Below the pieces are notes generated by a model, which saw nothing but the letters and a program-made list of their open reading frames with translations, made no database searches and had not been told where the DNA came from. From Clostridia bacterium (GTDB lineage: Bacteria > Bacillota > Clostridia > Oscillospirales > Acutalibacteraceae), in assembly GCA_017614275.1 (NCBI GenBank), contig JAGACE010000111.1, forward strand, positions 1 to 6,951: 6,951 bases of DNA, written 5' to 3'. This document shows positions 1 to 6,239 of the stretch, in pieces. The translations under genes and the position numbers were made by a program. How positions within the stretch are numbered: position 1 is the stretch's first letter; every line of letters starts with the position of its first letter.

Positions 1-959
1 ATCACACTCCCCTGCTCTTTCAGGTACCGCGCCATGGAGACGATGGAGCCCACCGCACCGGCGAGGATGCCGACCAGGATGAACGCCAGCAGCATCGGGA
101 CGGCGTGGGTCGAGAACGGGACCGGCTGTCCGCCGAGCAGCGTGAACACACTGCCGACGTTGTGGACGGCGAGGCTGTAAAGGCCCCAGACCAGCAGTTC
201 CGCGAGGACGCCGGAAACGATGCCGATGATGATACCCTCTATGATGAAGGGCCAGCGGATGAACCAGTTCGTGGCGCCGACCGCCTTCATGATGGAGATC
301 TCCAACTTGCGGTTATACATGGTGACACGGACCGTGTTCGCGATGATGAACAGGGACACCGCCAGCAGCATGATGATCATGCCCACGCTGACGAGGGTGA
401 CGGCCCGGGAGATCTGGCGGACCTGTTCCGCCAGGTCGGAGTTGCCGCGGACACTGGAGACATGGTCGATGGTCTTCAGGCTGTCCGTGACGGTATCGTA
501 GTGCTCCAGCGTCTTGAGGTTGACCTCATAGGCGTCCGGCAGCGGGTTCTCGTCCAGGCCCTCCATGAGCTTGGCGTCGTCCCCGAGGCTCTCCAGCTGA
601 GCCTGATAGGCGTCTTCCTTGGAGACGAACTCGGCGGAGTCGACGTCGCCGATCATCCGGATGTCCTGTCCGACGGTATTGATGTCTTCCTCGGAGATGT
701 TGTCGTCGAGGTAGACCATGATGATGTTCTGTTCCTGGACGTCCTCCAGCGCCATGTCGATGTTCGAGTAAAGCATGACGGCGACGCCGATGAGGAGCAG
801 GCAGGAGGTCAGGACGGCTACGGAAGCCACCGACATGAGGCGATTGGACCAGACGTTGCGCACGCCTTCCTTGGTCAGATACCCCACGTTGAAAGAGCGC
901 CGGCGGGTCTTCGCCGCTTTTTCCTTCGGCTGTTTGACCGCTTTTTCGGTTTTAGCCAT
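1..959 (-). CDS. ftsX: Cell division protein FtsX, membrane subunit of FtsEX (3' end cut by window edge)
   Basis: FtsX is the membrane partner of the FtsE ATPase. FtsEX transmits ATP hydrolysis across the membrane to switch on peptidoglycan hydrolases during division or elongation. I translated 319 full codons by hand; two bases of a 320th codon remain at the edge. FtsX is normally about 300 residues, so only a few residues should be missing. The layout is typical: a basic cytoplasmic N-terminus (residues 1-40), a first membrane segment at about 41-63, an extracytoplasmic domain at about 64-183, then three membrane segments at about 185-207, 236-263 and 287-308. The family hallmark is the cytoplasmic loop with RKLEISIMKAVGATNWFI at about 216-233, likely the FtsE contact site. 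The ATG overlaps the last 8 bases of ftsE, with an AGGTGG ribosome site 8 bases upstream, so the two are translationally coupled. The hydrolase partner is not visible. Identification is firm. Confidence 0.96.
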   Translation of the reverse strand, partial: MAKTEKAVKQPKEKAAKTRRRSFNVGYLTKEGVRNVWSNRLMSVASVAVLTSCLLLIGVAVMLYSNIDMALEDVQEQNIIMVYLDDNISEEDINTVGQDIRMIGDVDSAEFVSKEDAYQAQLESLGDDAKLMEGLDENPLPDAYEVNLKTLEHYDTVTDSLKTIDHVSSVRGNSDLAEQVRQISRAVTLVSVGMIIMLLAVSLFIIANTVRVTMYNRKLEISIMKAVGATNWFIRWPFIIEGIIIGIVSGVLAELLVWGLYSLAVHNVGSVFTLLGGQPVPFSTHAVPMLLAFILVGILAGAVGSIVSMARYLKEQGSV

Positions 960-1959
960 TGCCCTCACCACCTTTCACGCCGTCGAGGTCCAGTTCGATC
1001 TCCCGGAGGGTGGCCTCCACGAAATCGGAGGAGCCGTCATCCAGCGAAGAGGAGACGGTCTCTTCCTCGACGTATTCCGCTTCCGCGGCTGCTTTTGCGT
1101 CAGCCGCCGCCTTTTCGGCGAACAGCTGTTCCAGCGGGTCGAGCTCCTTCGGAGGTTCCTCGACCGGCGTTTCCGTGATGACCTCGGTGACCGGGTCGTT
1201 CTGGAAGGAGATATTGTGCAGGGTGATGGTCTTCATCTCCGTGACGTTCGGGACCGGCTGATAGCCGCTCTTGCTGTCGTAGTGAAGGACGCCGCCGTTG
1301 GCCATGTCGGACACGACTTCGCCGTTGTCGATGACGACGATGCGGTGGTCGAACTGTTTGACGAGCTCGTGCTCGTGGGTGACCATGATGACGGTGGTGC
1401 CGTTCTCGTTGATGCGGTCGAGCAGTTCGACGATCTCATAGGACATCTCCGGGTCCACGTTGCCTGTGGGCTCGTCGGCGATGATGGTATTGGCGTTGTT
1501 GACCAGGGCGCGGGCCAGGGCGACACGCTGCTGCTCGCCGCCTGAGATCTCGTTGGGCATGTTGTTCGCCTTGTCCTGCAGTCCGACCAGTGTCAGGACG
1601 TACGGGACACGCTTTTTGATCTCCTTTTCCCCGGCTCCGATGACGCGCATGGCGAACGCCACGTTGTCATAGACGGTCATCTTCGGGATGAGCCGGAAAT
1701 CCTGGAACACGATCCCCAGCGTCCGGCGGTAGTACGGGATCTCCCGCTTGCTCATCTTGGTCAGATCGTAGTTGTTGATCATGATGCTGCCGCTGGTGGG
1801 GACTTCTTCCCGCATGATGGTCTTCAGGAAGGTACTTTTCCCGGCACCGGAGGCGCCGACGATGAAGACGAACTCTCCGCGGTCGATCCGCAGATTGACG
1901 TCTTTCAGCGCGACGGTCCCGTTGTCGTAGACCTTGGATACATCTCTGAATTCGATCAC
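952..1959 (-). CDS. ftsE: Cell division ATP-binding protein FtsE with a long acidic C-terminal extension
   Basis: FtsE is the cytoplasmic ABC ATPase that powers FtsX. All ABC motifs are intact: Walker A GASGAGKST (35-43), Q-loop Gln86 in VFQDF, signature ISGGEQ (138-143), Walker B TIIADEPT (158-165) with Glu163 as catalytic base, and H-loop His195. Start is GTG: an in-frame TGA lies seven codons upstream with no other start between, and AGGAG sits 9 bases before the GTG. Usual FtsE length is about 225-230 residues; this protein has 335. The extra part, from about residue 230, begins with a Tyr/Pro/Val-rich linker and becomes an Ala/Glu-rich tail (about 277-300) followed by a Ser/Asp stretch and a short acidic segment at 312-328. 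Residues 241-335 carry about 25 acidic and 6 basic side chains. The reading frame is open to the ftsX overlap, so the tail is translated. Its role is unknown. Confidence 0.97.
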   Translation of the reverse strand: MIEFRDVSKVYDNGTVALKDVNLRIDRGEFVFIVGASGAGKSTFLKTIMREEVPTSGSIMINNYDLTKMSKREIPYYRRTLGIVFQDFRLIPKMTVYDNVAFAMRVIGAGEKEIKKRVPYVLTLVGLQDKANNMPNEISGGEQQRVALARALVNNANTIIADEPTGNVDPEMSYEIVELLDRINENGTTVIMVTHEHELVKQFDHRIVVIDNGEVVSDMANGGVLHYDSKSGYQPVPNVTEMKTITLHNISFQNDPVTEVITETPVEEPPKELDPLEQLFAEKAAADAKAAAEAEYVEEETVSSSLDDGSSDFVEATLREIELDLDGVKGGEGNG

Positions 1960-1990
1960 GTTGGCATACTCCTTAAATCACAATAATCCT

Positions 1991-2049
1991 TCTGGTATTC
2001 TACAATATCTGGTATGTTACTATAAACTTATTACCTAAATATAAACTTA
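1991..2049 (-). promoter_or_regulatory. Putative ftsEX control region with two pairs of direct repeats
   Basis: This AT-rich stretch lies between the cdaR-like terminator and the ftsE ribosome site, so an ftsEX promoter is expected here. On the minus strand, possible -10 boxes are TATAGT (2019-2024) and TAGAAT (1997-2002), but neither has a convincing -35 at 16-18 bases, so the promoter call is weak. Two perfect direct repeats stand out on the plus strand: TATAAACTTA at 2021-2030 and 2040-2049 (19-base period), and TCTGGTAT at 1991-1998 and 2008-2015 (17-base period). One copy of the first repeat overlaps the candidate -10 TATAGT, and the second pair encloses or flanks TAGAAT. This arrangement fits binding sites for a regulator, but no known operator matches. 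It is inference. Confidence 0.4.
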
Positions 2050-2106
2050 AAAGAAAATGCTCCCGTTTTCTGCCGGACCCTTCGCCCGGCATAAACAGAG
2101 AGCATT
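2050..2106 (-). terminator. Two-tier hairpin terminator after the CdaR-like regulator gene
   Basis: Starting 14 bases past the regulator's stop codon, the minus strand folds into an outer stem AATGCTC/GAGCATT (arms 2100-2106 and 2056-2062), a loosely paired middle (GTTT/AAAC), and an inner stem TGCCGG/CCGGCA (arms 2086-2091 and 2071-2076) closed by a 9-base loop. A T-rich run (TTTTCTTTTAAG on the minus strand) follows the outer stem. This is the form of an intrinsic terminator, although the stem is interrupted. It separates the regulator from ftsE. Confidence 0.7.
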
Positions 2107-2119
2107 ATAACACATCTGA

Positions 2120-3205
2120 TCAGAATTTTGTAGGGTTGGAATCGAGATATTTTTTGACCATCAGAGCTACCTTGAACACGATGGCGTCATCGAACTCGCG
2201 CAGGTCCAGACCGGTGATCTTTTTGATCTTCTCCAGACGGTACACGAGCGTGTTCCGGTGGACGAACAGTTTCCGGGACGTCTCGGACACGTTGAGGTTG
2301 TTCTCAAAGAACCGCTGGATGGTGAACAGGGTCTCCTGATCGAGGCTGTCGATGGAGCCGCGCTTGAAGATCTCCGACAGGAACATCTCGCAGAGCGTGG
2401 TCGGCAGCTGGTAGATGAGCCGGGCGATGCCCAGGTTGTCGTAGCTGATGATGTCCTTCTCGGTGTCGAACACCTTCCCCACTTCCAGGGCCACCTGGGC
2501 CTCTTTCAGCGAGCGGGACAGGTCCTTGAGCCCGACGACCGTAGTGCCGATGCCCACCTGGGCGCTGCTGTAGAATTCGGCGCTCAGCGCGTCGGCGATG
2601 GAATGGGCCAGGTTCTCGAGGTCTTTCGGGTCGACGTCCGGGTTCACTTCCTTGACCAGCGCGATGTCGGTCTCGGAGATGTTGATGACGAAATCCTTGT
2701 TCCGGTCCGGGAACAGGTTCTGGATGACGTCGAAGACGGTGGCGTCCTCGGAGCCGGTGATCCGGATGAGGAGCACGACCCGGGTGGCGTCGGAGTTGAA
2801 CCGGAGCTCCCGCGCTTTGATGTAGATGTCTCCCGGCAGGATGTTGTCCAGGATGACGTTCTTCACGAAGTTGCTGCGGTCGTATTTTTCATCGTAGAAC
2901 TGCTTGATGCTGCCGAAGGACACGGACAGGATGCGGGCGTATTTCTCCGCCAGCTCATCGTCCCCGTCCACGAAGATGGCATACTCGTGGCGCAGTCTGG
3001 AGTCGAAGGTCAGATAGGTGGTCCCGTCCATGCAGAGGGGATCGTTGGAATTGAAGATGTCGGAGACCTGCGTTTTGACCTGCTCGCCGATGCGTTCCAG
3101 TTCGCTGCAGGAGATCACGGTGCCGGACTCGTCGATGACGCCGACGGTGCGATCGATGGCGTCTCTCATCTGATGGATGACGCCCTGAAAAAGTCGATTG
3201 GACAT
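2120..3205 (-). CDS. CdaR/PucR-family transcriptional regulator next to ftsEX
   Basis: A 361-residue cytoplasmic protein with the build of the CdaR (sugar-diacid regulator) family. Residues about 5-100 resemble the N-terminal diacid-recognition region, with GVIDESGTVISCSELERIG at 22-40. Residues about 135-250 fit the GGDEF-like middle domain of this family, including AQVGIGTTVVGLKDLSRSL (215-233). Residues about 295-350 form the PucR-type helix-turn-helix, with FENNLNVSETSRKLFVHRN at 300-318 followed by TLVYRLEKI; the C-terminal LREFDDAIVFKVALM is typical. ATG is preceded by GAGG at 8 bases. The gene has its own promoter and its own terminator, so it is a monocistronic unit between rsuA and ftsE. 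No glycerate or glucarate genes lie nearby. I recall a closely similar gene beside ftsEX in Clostridia, which would argue for a role other than diacid use, but this is memory and not tested. The effector is unknown. Confidence 0.88.
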   Translation of the reverse strand: MSNRLFQGVIHQMRDAIDRTVGVIDESGTVISCSELERIGEQVKTQVSDIFNSNDPLCMDGTTYLTFDSRLRHEYAIFVDGDDELAEKYARILSVSFGSIKQFYDEKYDRSNFVKNVILDNILPGDIYIKARELRFNSDATRVVLLIRITGSEDATVFDVIQNLFPDRNKDFVINISETDIALVKEVNPDVDPKDLENLAHSIADALSAEFYSSAQVGIGTTVVGLKDLSRSLKEAQVALEVGKVFDTEKDIISYDNLGIARLIYQLPTTLCEMFLSEIFKRGSIDSLDQETLFTIQRFFENNLNVSETSRKLFVHRNTLVYRLEKIKKITGLDLREFDDAIVFKVALMVKKYLDSNPTKF

Positions 3206-3267
3206 AGAGAGTACCTCAAGAAGATAATTTGGACTTTTTGTACAATTTCTTAGGGTTTACCTTATCT

Positions 3268-3296
3268 ATAATACACAATCGATTTTCAAATTACAA
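3268..3296 (-). promoter_or_regulatory. Sigma-70-type promoter for the CdaR-like regulator
   Basis: On the minus strand TTGTAA (3291-3296, four of six matches to the -35 consensus) is separated by exactly 17 bases from TATTAT (3268-3273, five of six matches to the -10 consensus). Transcription would start near 3261, giving a leader of about 56 bases before the ATG at 3205. The leader contains the 8-base palindrome TTGTACAA at 3238-3245, which could be an operator but is short enough to be chance. Confidence 0.6.
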
Positions 3297-3328
3297 CAAG
3301 TTCGCTCACATTTTTATAAAAAAATTCC

Positions 3329-3376
3329 AAAAAAAAGAAATGCCGTTTGTGAAAAACGACAACGGCACTTTCTTTT
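3329..3376 (-). terminator. Intrinsic terminator of rsuA
   Basis: Six bases after the rsuA stop codon the minus strand pairs TGCCGTT (3361-3367) with AACGGCA (3341-3347), extended outward by a G-U pair and A-U pairs, with a 13-base loop. The 3' arm runs into eight consecutive T residues on the minus strand (3336-3329). The opposite strand also has a T-rich flank, so the hairpin could work both ways, but no plus-strand gene needs it. Confidence 0.85.
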
Positions 3377-3382
3377 GTATCA

Positions 3383-4093
3383 TTACGGTTTTGGACGGTT
3401 TTTGAGCTGTTCGAGCTCTTCCGCGGTCAGTTCCCGGCAGGCGCCGGGCTCCAGACGCTCGTCCAGGACGACCCCGCCGATGGCGGTCCGCCGCAGGGCG
3501 ACGACCCGGTTGCCGCCGGCCGCGACCATCCGTTTGATCTGATGGTATTTCCCCTCGACGAGTTCGAGTTCGACGGTCGTCTCCCCCAGGACACGGACCG
3601 TCGCGGGCAGACAGCGCGTGCCGTCCTTCAGTTCGATCCCCTCCCGGATCATCCGCAGGCACTCGTCAGTCACGGGCTCCGCCAGGTCGGCCACATAGGT
3701 CTTCGTCACGTGGTGCTTCGGGGACAGGATGTCGTGGGCAAAGGCCCCATCGTCCGTCAGCAGGACGAATCCCGTCGTGTCGGCGTCCAGCCGCCCGGCC
3801 GGGAACAGGCCGTCCCGGAACAGTTCTTCCGGCACCAGGTCCAGGACCGTCGTCCGGCTCCGGTCCTCGGTGGCCGAGACCACATCCTCCGGCTTGTTCA
3901 GCATGAGGTACAGATGCTCCTGATACGACAGCGGCGTCCCGCCCACCAGGACAGAGTCCACCGCCGGGTCGACCGCCGCGGCAGGGTCCTTGCAGACCTG
4001 TCCGTTGACGGAGACCAGGCCCTGCCGGAGGACCGCTTTCGCGTCCTTCCGGGACAGATCCGTCTGGGAACTCAGAAACTTGTCTAATCTCAT
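3383..4093 (-). CDS. rsuA: 16S rRNA pseudouridine synthase, RsuA family
   Basis: RsuA-type enzymes convert uridine 516 (E. coli numbering) of 16S rRNA to pseudouridine during small-subunit assembly. The 236-residue length matches the family. An S4 RNA-binding domain covers about residues 1-58 (MRLDKFLSSQ start, SVNGQV at 28-33). The catalytic domain follows: LMLNKPEDVV (63-72), the active-site motif GRLDADTTGFVLLTDDG at 100-116 with catalytic Asp103, KTYVADL (131-137), EGKYHQIKRMVAA (180-192) and LRRTAIGG (200-207). The DxDTTG form and the missing extra insertions favour RsuA over RluB or RluE/RluF, though the exact target base cannot be settled from sequence. ATG is preceded by AAGGA at 7 bases. 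No clear promoter was found upstream; the GC-rich palindromic element lies about 35 bases before the start. A terminator directly follows. Confidence 0.92.
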   Translation of the reverse strand: MRLDKFLSSQTDLSRKDAKAVLRQGLVSVNGQVCKDPAAAVDPAVDSVLVGGTPLSYQEHLYLMLNKPEDVVSATEDRSRTTVLDLVPEELFRDGLFPAGRLDADTTGFVLLTDDGAFAHDILSPKHHVTKTYVADLAEPVTDECLRMIREGIELKDGTRCLPATVRVLGETTVELELVEGKYHQIKRMVAAGGNRVVALRRTAIGGVVLDERLEPGACRELTAEELEQLKNRPKP

Positions 4094-4127
4094 AAGGGTT
4101 TCCTTGATTTCTTAAAAAAGCATATGA

Positions 4128-4225
4128 AGCAAAAGTCCGGACCGGTGCCTGGGGGCAGCCCGGTGCAGCGGAACGCTGCGGGGCGCGCGGTTCGGGATGG
4201 CAGGTGCCGGGACGGAGCTTTTGCT
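4128..4225. repeat. GC-rich palindromic intergenic element (REP/MITE-like or structured RNA)
   Basis: The arms at 4128-4151 and 4201-4225 pair over about 22 positions: AGCAAAAG with CTTTTGCT (perfect 8), TCCG with CGGA (one bulged base), a tandem G-A mismatch, then CCGGTGCCTG with CAGGTGCCGG (10 pairs as RNA, two of them G-U). Inside are CCCG/CGGG (4159-4162, 4193-4196) and a perfect small hairpin GCAGCG-GAA-CGCTGC (4165-4179). The core is strongly GC-rich while its flanks are AT-rich. It lies in a 198-base gap between the coiled-coil gene and rsuA. Only one copy is visible, so calling it a dispersed repeat is inference. It could instead be a terminator-like or regulatory leader structure for rsuA: on the minus strand a T6 run (4119-4114) follows about 8 bases after the stem. 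Confidence 0.6.
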
Positions 4226-4242
4226 TTCCCTTCTTATGAAAC

Positions 4243-4270
4243 AAGGAGCATTGCGGACGCAATGCTCCTT
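4243..4270 (-). terminator. Hairpin closing the rsmD-coaD-coiled-coil cluster
   Basis: A perfect 12-bp stem, arms 4243-4254 and 4259-4270 with core GGAGCATTGC/GCAATGCTCC and a four-base loop, sits 21 bases after the stop codon of the coiled-coil gene. The trailing T tract on the minus strand is short and interrupted (TTGTTTC), so termination may be incomplete and some read-through into rsuA is plausible. Confidence 0.7.
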
Positions 4271-4291
4271 TCAAGTGCTGGTTGAAACGCC

Positions 4292-5200
4292 TCAGCCGCG
4301 GTTCTGGCCGATGTTGGTGGCGTTGTTGGTGTTGCGGACCGCGCGCTGGTTCTGGTTGTTGTTCTCCAGGCTGGAGGCATTGATGTTCGCCTGCAGCTGG
4401 TGGACTTCGTTCAGGCTCTTGGCGACACGGTACTCGGTCTCGTTGACCAGGTTCGTGATGTAGGAACCGACGCTGGACTTCAGGTCGACGGCCCACTTGT
4501 TCGCCGCTTCCATCTTGGTCTGGGCGGTGTAGTCCGCTTCCTGGATGGTGCGCTCGGCGTTGTGCTGGGCTTCCTCGGCGATGGCGGCGGCCTTCTCGTT
4601 CGCTTCCGCGATCATGGTCTCCACCTGGTTCTTCGCCTCCGCCAGCATGGCGTCGACTTTGGCCTGGGTCTCCGCCACGAGCGTGGTGGTGGCCGTCTCC
4701 GTGTCAGCGGTCAGCTTGGCCGAAGACTCCTTGGCCTCCGACAGATATTTCTCGGCTTCCGCGTTGAGCGTGGCAGCCGTAGTCTGCGCTTCCTGCACGA
4801 TGTTCTCGCGGGCGATGAGTCCGTCGGCCTGGACACGAGCCTCTTCGAGGATCTTCTGGGCGCCGGCATGGGCGTCTTTGAGTTCCTTCTCGGAGCTCTT
4901 GCTGGCCTTCTCGGTCAGCTCCTTCACGCGCATCTCAGCGGCGGTCAGGTACTCGCGGCTTCTGGCTTTCGCGTCTTCCACGATGCGTTCCGCCTCCGTG
5001 TTGGCGCGGTTGATGATCTCGCGCCGCTCGGACGCAAGGATCTTCGCCTGCTTGATCTCTTCCGGAATATCCAGGCGCATATCTTCGATGACGGTCTTGA
5101 TGGCGTCCGCATCTACACTGGTTTTTCCGGAGAAAGCACTGCCTCTCCCACTTTCGAGGAGTTCTTCAATTTCGTCAAGATAATCTTCAATCTGTGCCAT
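4292..5200 (-). CDS. Coiled-coil protein of unknown function linked to coaD (ATP synthase b/DivIVA-like composition)
   Basis: A 302-residue soluble protein without signal peptide or membrane segment. Residues 1-60 form a mixed head (MAQIEDYLDEIEELLESG, then DAIKTVIEDMRLDIPEEIKQ at 32-51). Residues about 60-240 are almost pure Ala/Glu/Lys/Gln helix, predicted as a long coiled coil with a repeated AEA/EEA pattern, for example MLAEAKNQVETMIAEANEKA (185-204). Residues 271-302 are an Asn/Gln-rich tail. The core LIARENIVQEAQ (128-139) and the head resemble a family often annotated only as ATPase or hypothetical that I recall downstream of rsmD-coaD in Clostridia; there is no Walker motif here, so ATPase would be a misnomer. 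Its resemblance to ATP synthase b or DivIVA is compositional only. ATG lies 5 bases after the coaD stop, with AGGA 9 bases upstream inside the end of coaD, so translation is probably coupled. Function unknown; a scaffold is a guess. Confidence 0.85.
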   Translation of the reverse strand: MAQIEDYLDEIEELLESGRGSAFSGKTSVDADAIKTVIEDMRLDIPEEIKQAKILASERREIINRANTEAERIVEDAKARSREYLTAAEMRVKELTEKASKSSEKELKDAHAGAQKILEEARVQADGLIARENIVQEAQTTAATLNAEAEKYLSEAKESSAKLTADTETATTTLVAETQAKVDAMLAEAKNQVETMIAEANEKAAAIAEEAQHNAERTIQEADYTAQTKMEAANKWAVDLKSSVGSYITNLVNETEYRVAKSLNEVHQLQANINASSLENNNQNQRAVRNTNNATNIGQNRG

Positions 5201-5205
5201 ACTGG

Positions 5206-5694
5206 TTATTCCTTCCTTAATCGTTTTATGATCTCGTCTTCCACCGCTGCCGGAACGTAGCCTGAAATGTCGCCACCCAGCTGGCCGATCTGTTTGACAA
5301 AGCTGGAGCTCAGGAACATGTGGTTCGAAGAGCAGGGCAGGAAAACGGTCTCAAGACTTTTGTTGATGTGTTTGTTTGCTATAGACTGCTGGAACTCGTT
5401 CTCGAAATCCGAGACGGCCCGCAGGCCTTTGACGATGATGTGGATGTCGTGCTGTGCGGCATAGTCCGCCAGCAGGCCGCCGTAGGTATCCACTTTGATG
5501 TTGGACAGATGGGCGGTGCTCTTTTTGATCAGGTCGACTCTCTCTTCCTCCGAGAAGGTCATGTTCCCGATCTTCTGATAGTTGGTCATGACGACCACGT
5601 AGACCTCGTCGAACAGTTTTGACGCCCGTTCGATGATGTCCAGGTGTCCCACCGTCACGGGATCGAAACTGCCGGGACATATGGCGGTCTTCAT
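5206..5694 (-). CDS. coaD: Phosphopantetheine adenylyltransferase CoaD
   Basis: CoaD joins 4'-phosphopantetheine to ATP to give dephospho-CoA, the penultimate step of coenzyme A synthesis, in the cytoplasm. The 162-residue length is standard (about 160). The nucleotidyltransferase fold is marked by PGSFDPVTVGHLDII at 7-21 with the TVGH motif (14-17) that binds ATP, KGLRAVSDFENE (89-100) with the conserved Arg92, and the C-terminal FLSSSFVKQ segment (127-135), equivalent to the ISSxxxR/K motif. The start was set at 5694, not at an upstream in-frame extension, because homologues begin with MK-AICPGSFDP and a strong GGAGG lies 7 bases before this ATG. The ATG overlaps the rsmD stop codon in an ATGA junction. 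The hexameric enzyme is essential in most bacteria. Confidence 0.97.
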   Translation of the reverse strand: MKTAICPGSFDPVTVGHLDIIERASKLFDEVYVVVMTNYQKIGNMTFSEEERVDLIKKSTAHLSNIKVDTYGGLLADYAAQHDIHIIVKGLRAVSDFENEFQQSIANKHINKSLETVFLPCSSNHMFLSSSFVKQIGQLGGDISGYVPAAVEDEIIKRLRKE

Positions 5695-6239
5695 GTCTCG
5701 TCCTCCTTTTTTCGGTACAGGGTGAGCTGGATCTTGCCGTACCGGTATGTCTTTGCCGCATAAAACGGCTCGACGGTCTCGGGAAGGGTCTCTTCCCGGG
5801 AGGTCTCGGCGACGATGATGCCGTAGTCCGACATGTGCCGGACGAGTTCCGGCAGGACGGACTCGATGAGCCCGGCGCCGTAGGGCGGGTCCAGGAACAC
5901 CACGTCGTAGGTGTCCCGGGACTTCAGCAGGAACGTCCCCGCCTCCTCCTGTCGGACGGTGGCTTTGGGAGCCAGTTTCGTTCTGGACAGATTGTCTTTC
6001 ACCACGGAGACCGCTTTCGGACTGCGGTCCACGAAGGTGGCGTGTCCCGCACCGCGGCTGAGGGCCTCGATGCCCAACTGGCCGGACCCGGCGAACAGGT
6101 CCAGGACCCGTCTGCCCTCCAGATCGAACTGGATGATGTTGAACAGAGACTCTTTCACCTTGTCCGTCGTGGGGCGGACGTCCAGACCCTCCAGGGTCTT
6201 CAGGCGCATGCCTCGCGCGGTCCCGCTGATGACTCTCAT
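5691..6239 (-). CDS. rsmD: 16S rRNA (guanine966-N2)-methyltransferase RsmD
   Basis: RsmD uses S-adenosylmethionine to methylate N2 of G966 of 16S rRNA in the assembled small subunit. The 182-residue length fits the family. The N-terminal MRVISGTARGMRLKT and VRPTTDKVKESLFNI (21-35) are characteristic. The SAM-binding loop is VLDLFAGSGQLGIEALSRGA (45-64), the acidic residue binding the ribose is Asp71 in FVDRS, and the catalytic DPPY is at 117-120 in VFLDPPYGAG. The start at 6239 is supported by a GGAG ribosome site 9 bases upstream and by the conserved beginning. The stop codon overlaps the coaD start by four bases; rsmD-coaD is a very common bacterial pair. A reading frame starting at 6246 in another frame is a spurious 5' extension of coaD over this gene. 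Confidence 0.97.
   Translation of the reverse strand: MRVISGTARGMRLKTLEGLDVRPTTDKVKESLFNIIQFDLEGRRVLDLFAGSGQLGIEALSRGAGHATFVDRSPKAVSVVKDNLSRTKLAPKATVRQEEAGTFLLKSRDTYDVVFLDPPYGAGLIESVLPELVRHMSDYGIIVAETSREETLPETVEPFYAAKTYRYGKIQLTLYRKKEDET

Noticed and set aside
105..1178. Long plus-strand open frame of 357 codons opposite ftsX and ftsE
   Set aside because: It lies fully antisense to well-identified ftsX/ftsE; its product is a Asp/Val/Arg-rich string typical of the complement of GC-rich coding DNA, with no recognisable domain.
1957..1968. Three-codon upstream frame (ATG CCA ACG TGA) overlapping the ftsE GTG start
   Set aside because: Its ATG is only about one base from the AGGAG site, too near for initiation; it probably arises by chance.
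2015..2031. Possible WalR-type site (TGTTAC) upstream of ftsE
   Set aside because: The second half-site at the required five-base spacing reads ACTTAT, which does not fit the TGTWAH consensus.
2258..3253. Plus-strand open frame of 331 codons opposite the CdaR-like gene
   Set aside because: Antisense shadow of a gene with clear family motifs; the product is biased (Val/Asp/Gly/Leu) and has no domain.
3666..4496. Minus-strand open frame across the palindromic element, overlapping rsuA and the coiled-coil gene
   Set aside because: It is in another frame of two real genes, has a Pro/Arg/Gly-rich product and spans an intergenic hairpin.
4400..5260. Plus-strand open frame of 286 codons opposite the coiled-coil gene
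   Set aside because: The complement of Ala/Glu-rich codons gives Leu/Gly/Val/Arg-rich nonsense; it looks membrane-like only because of this bias.
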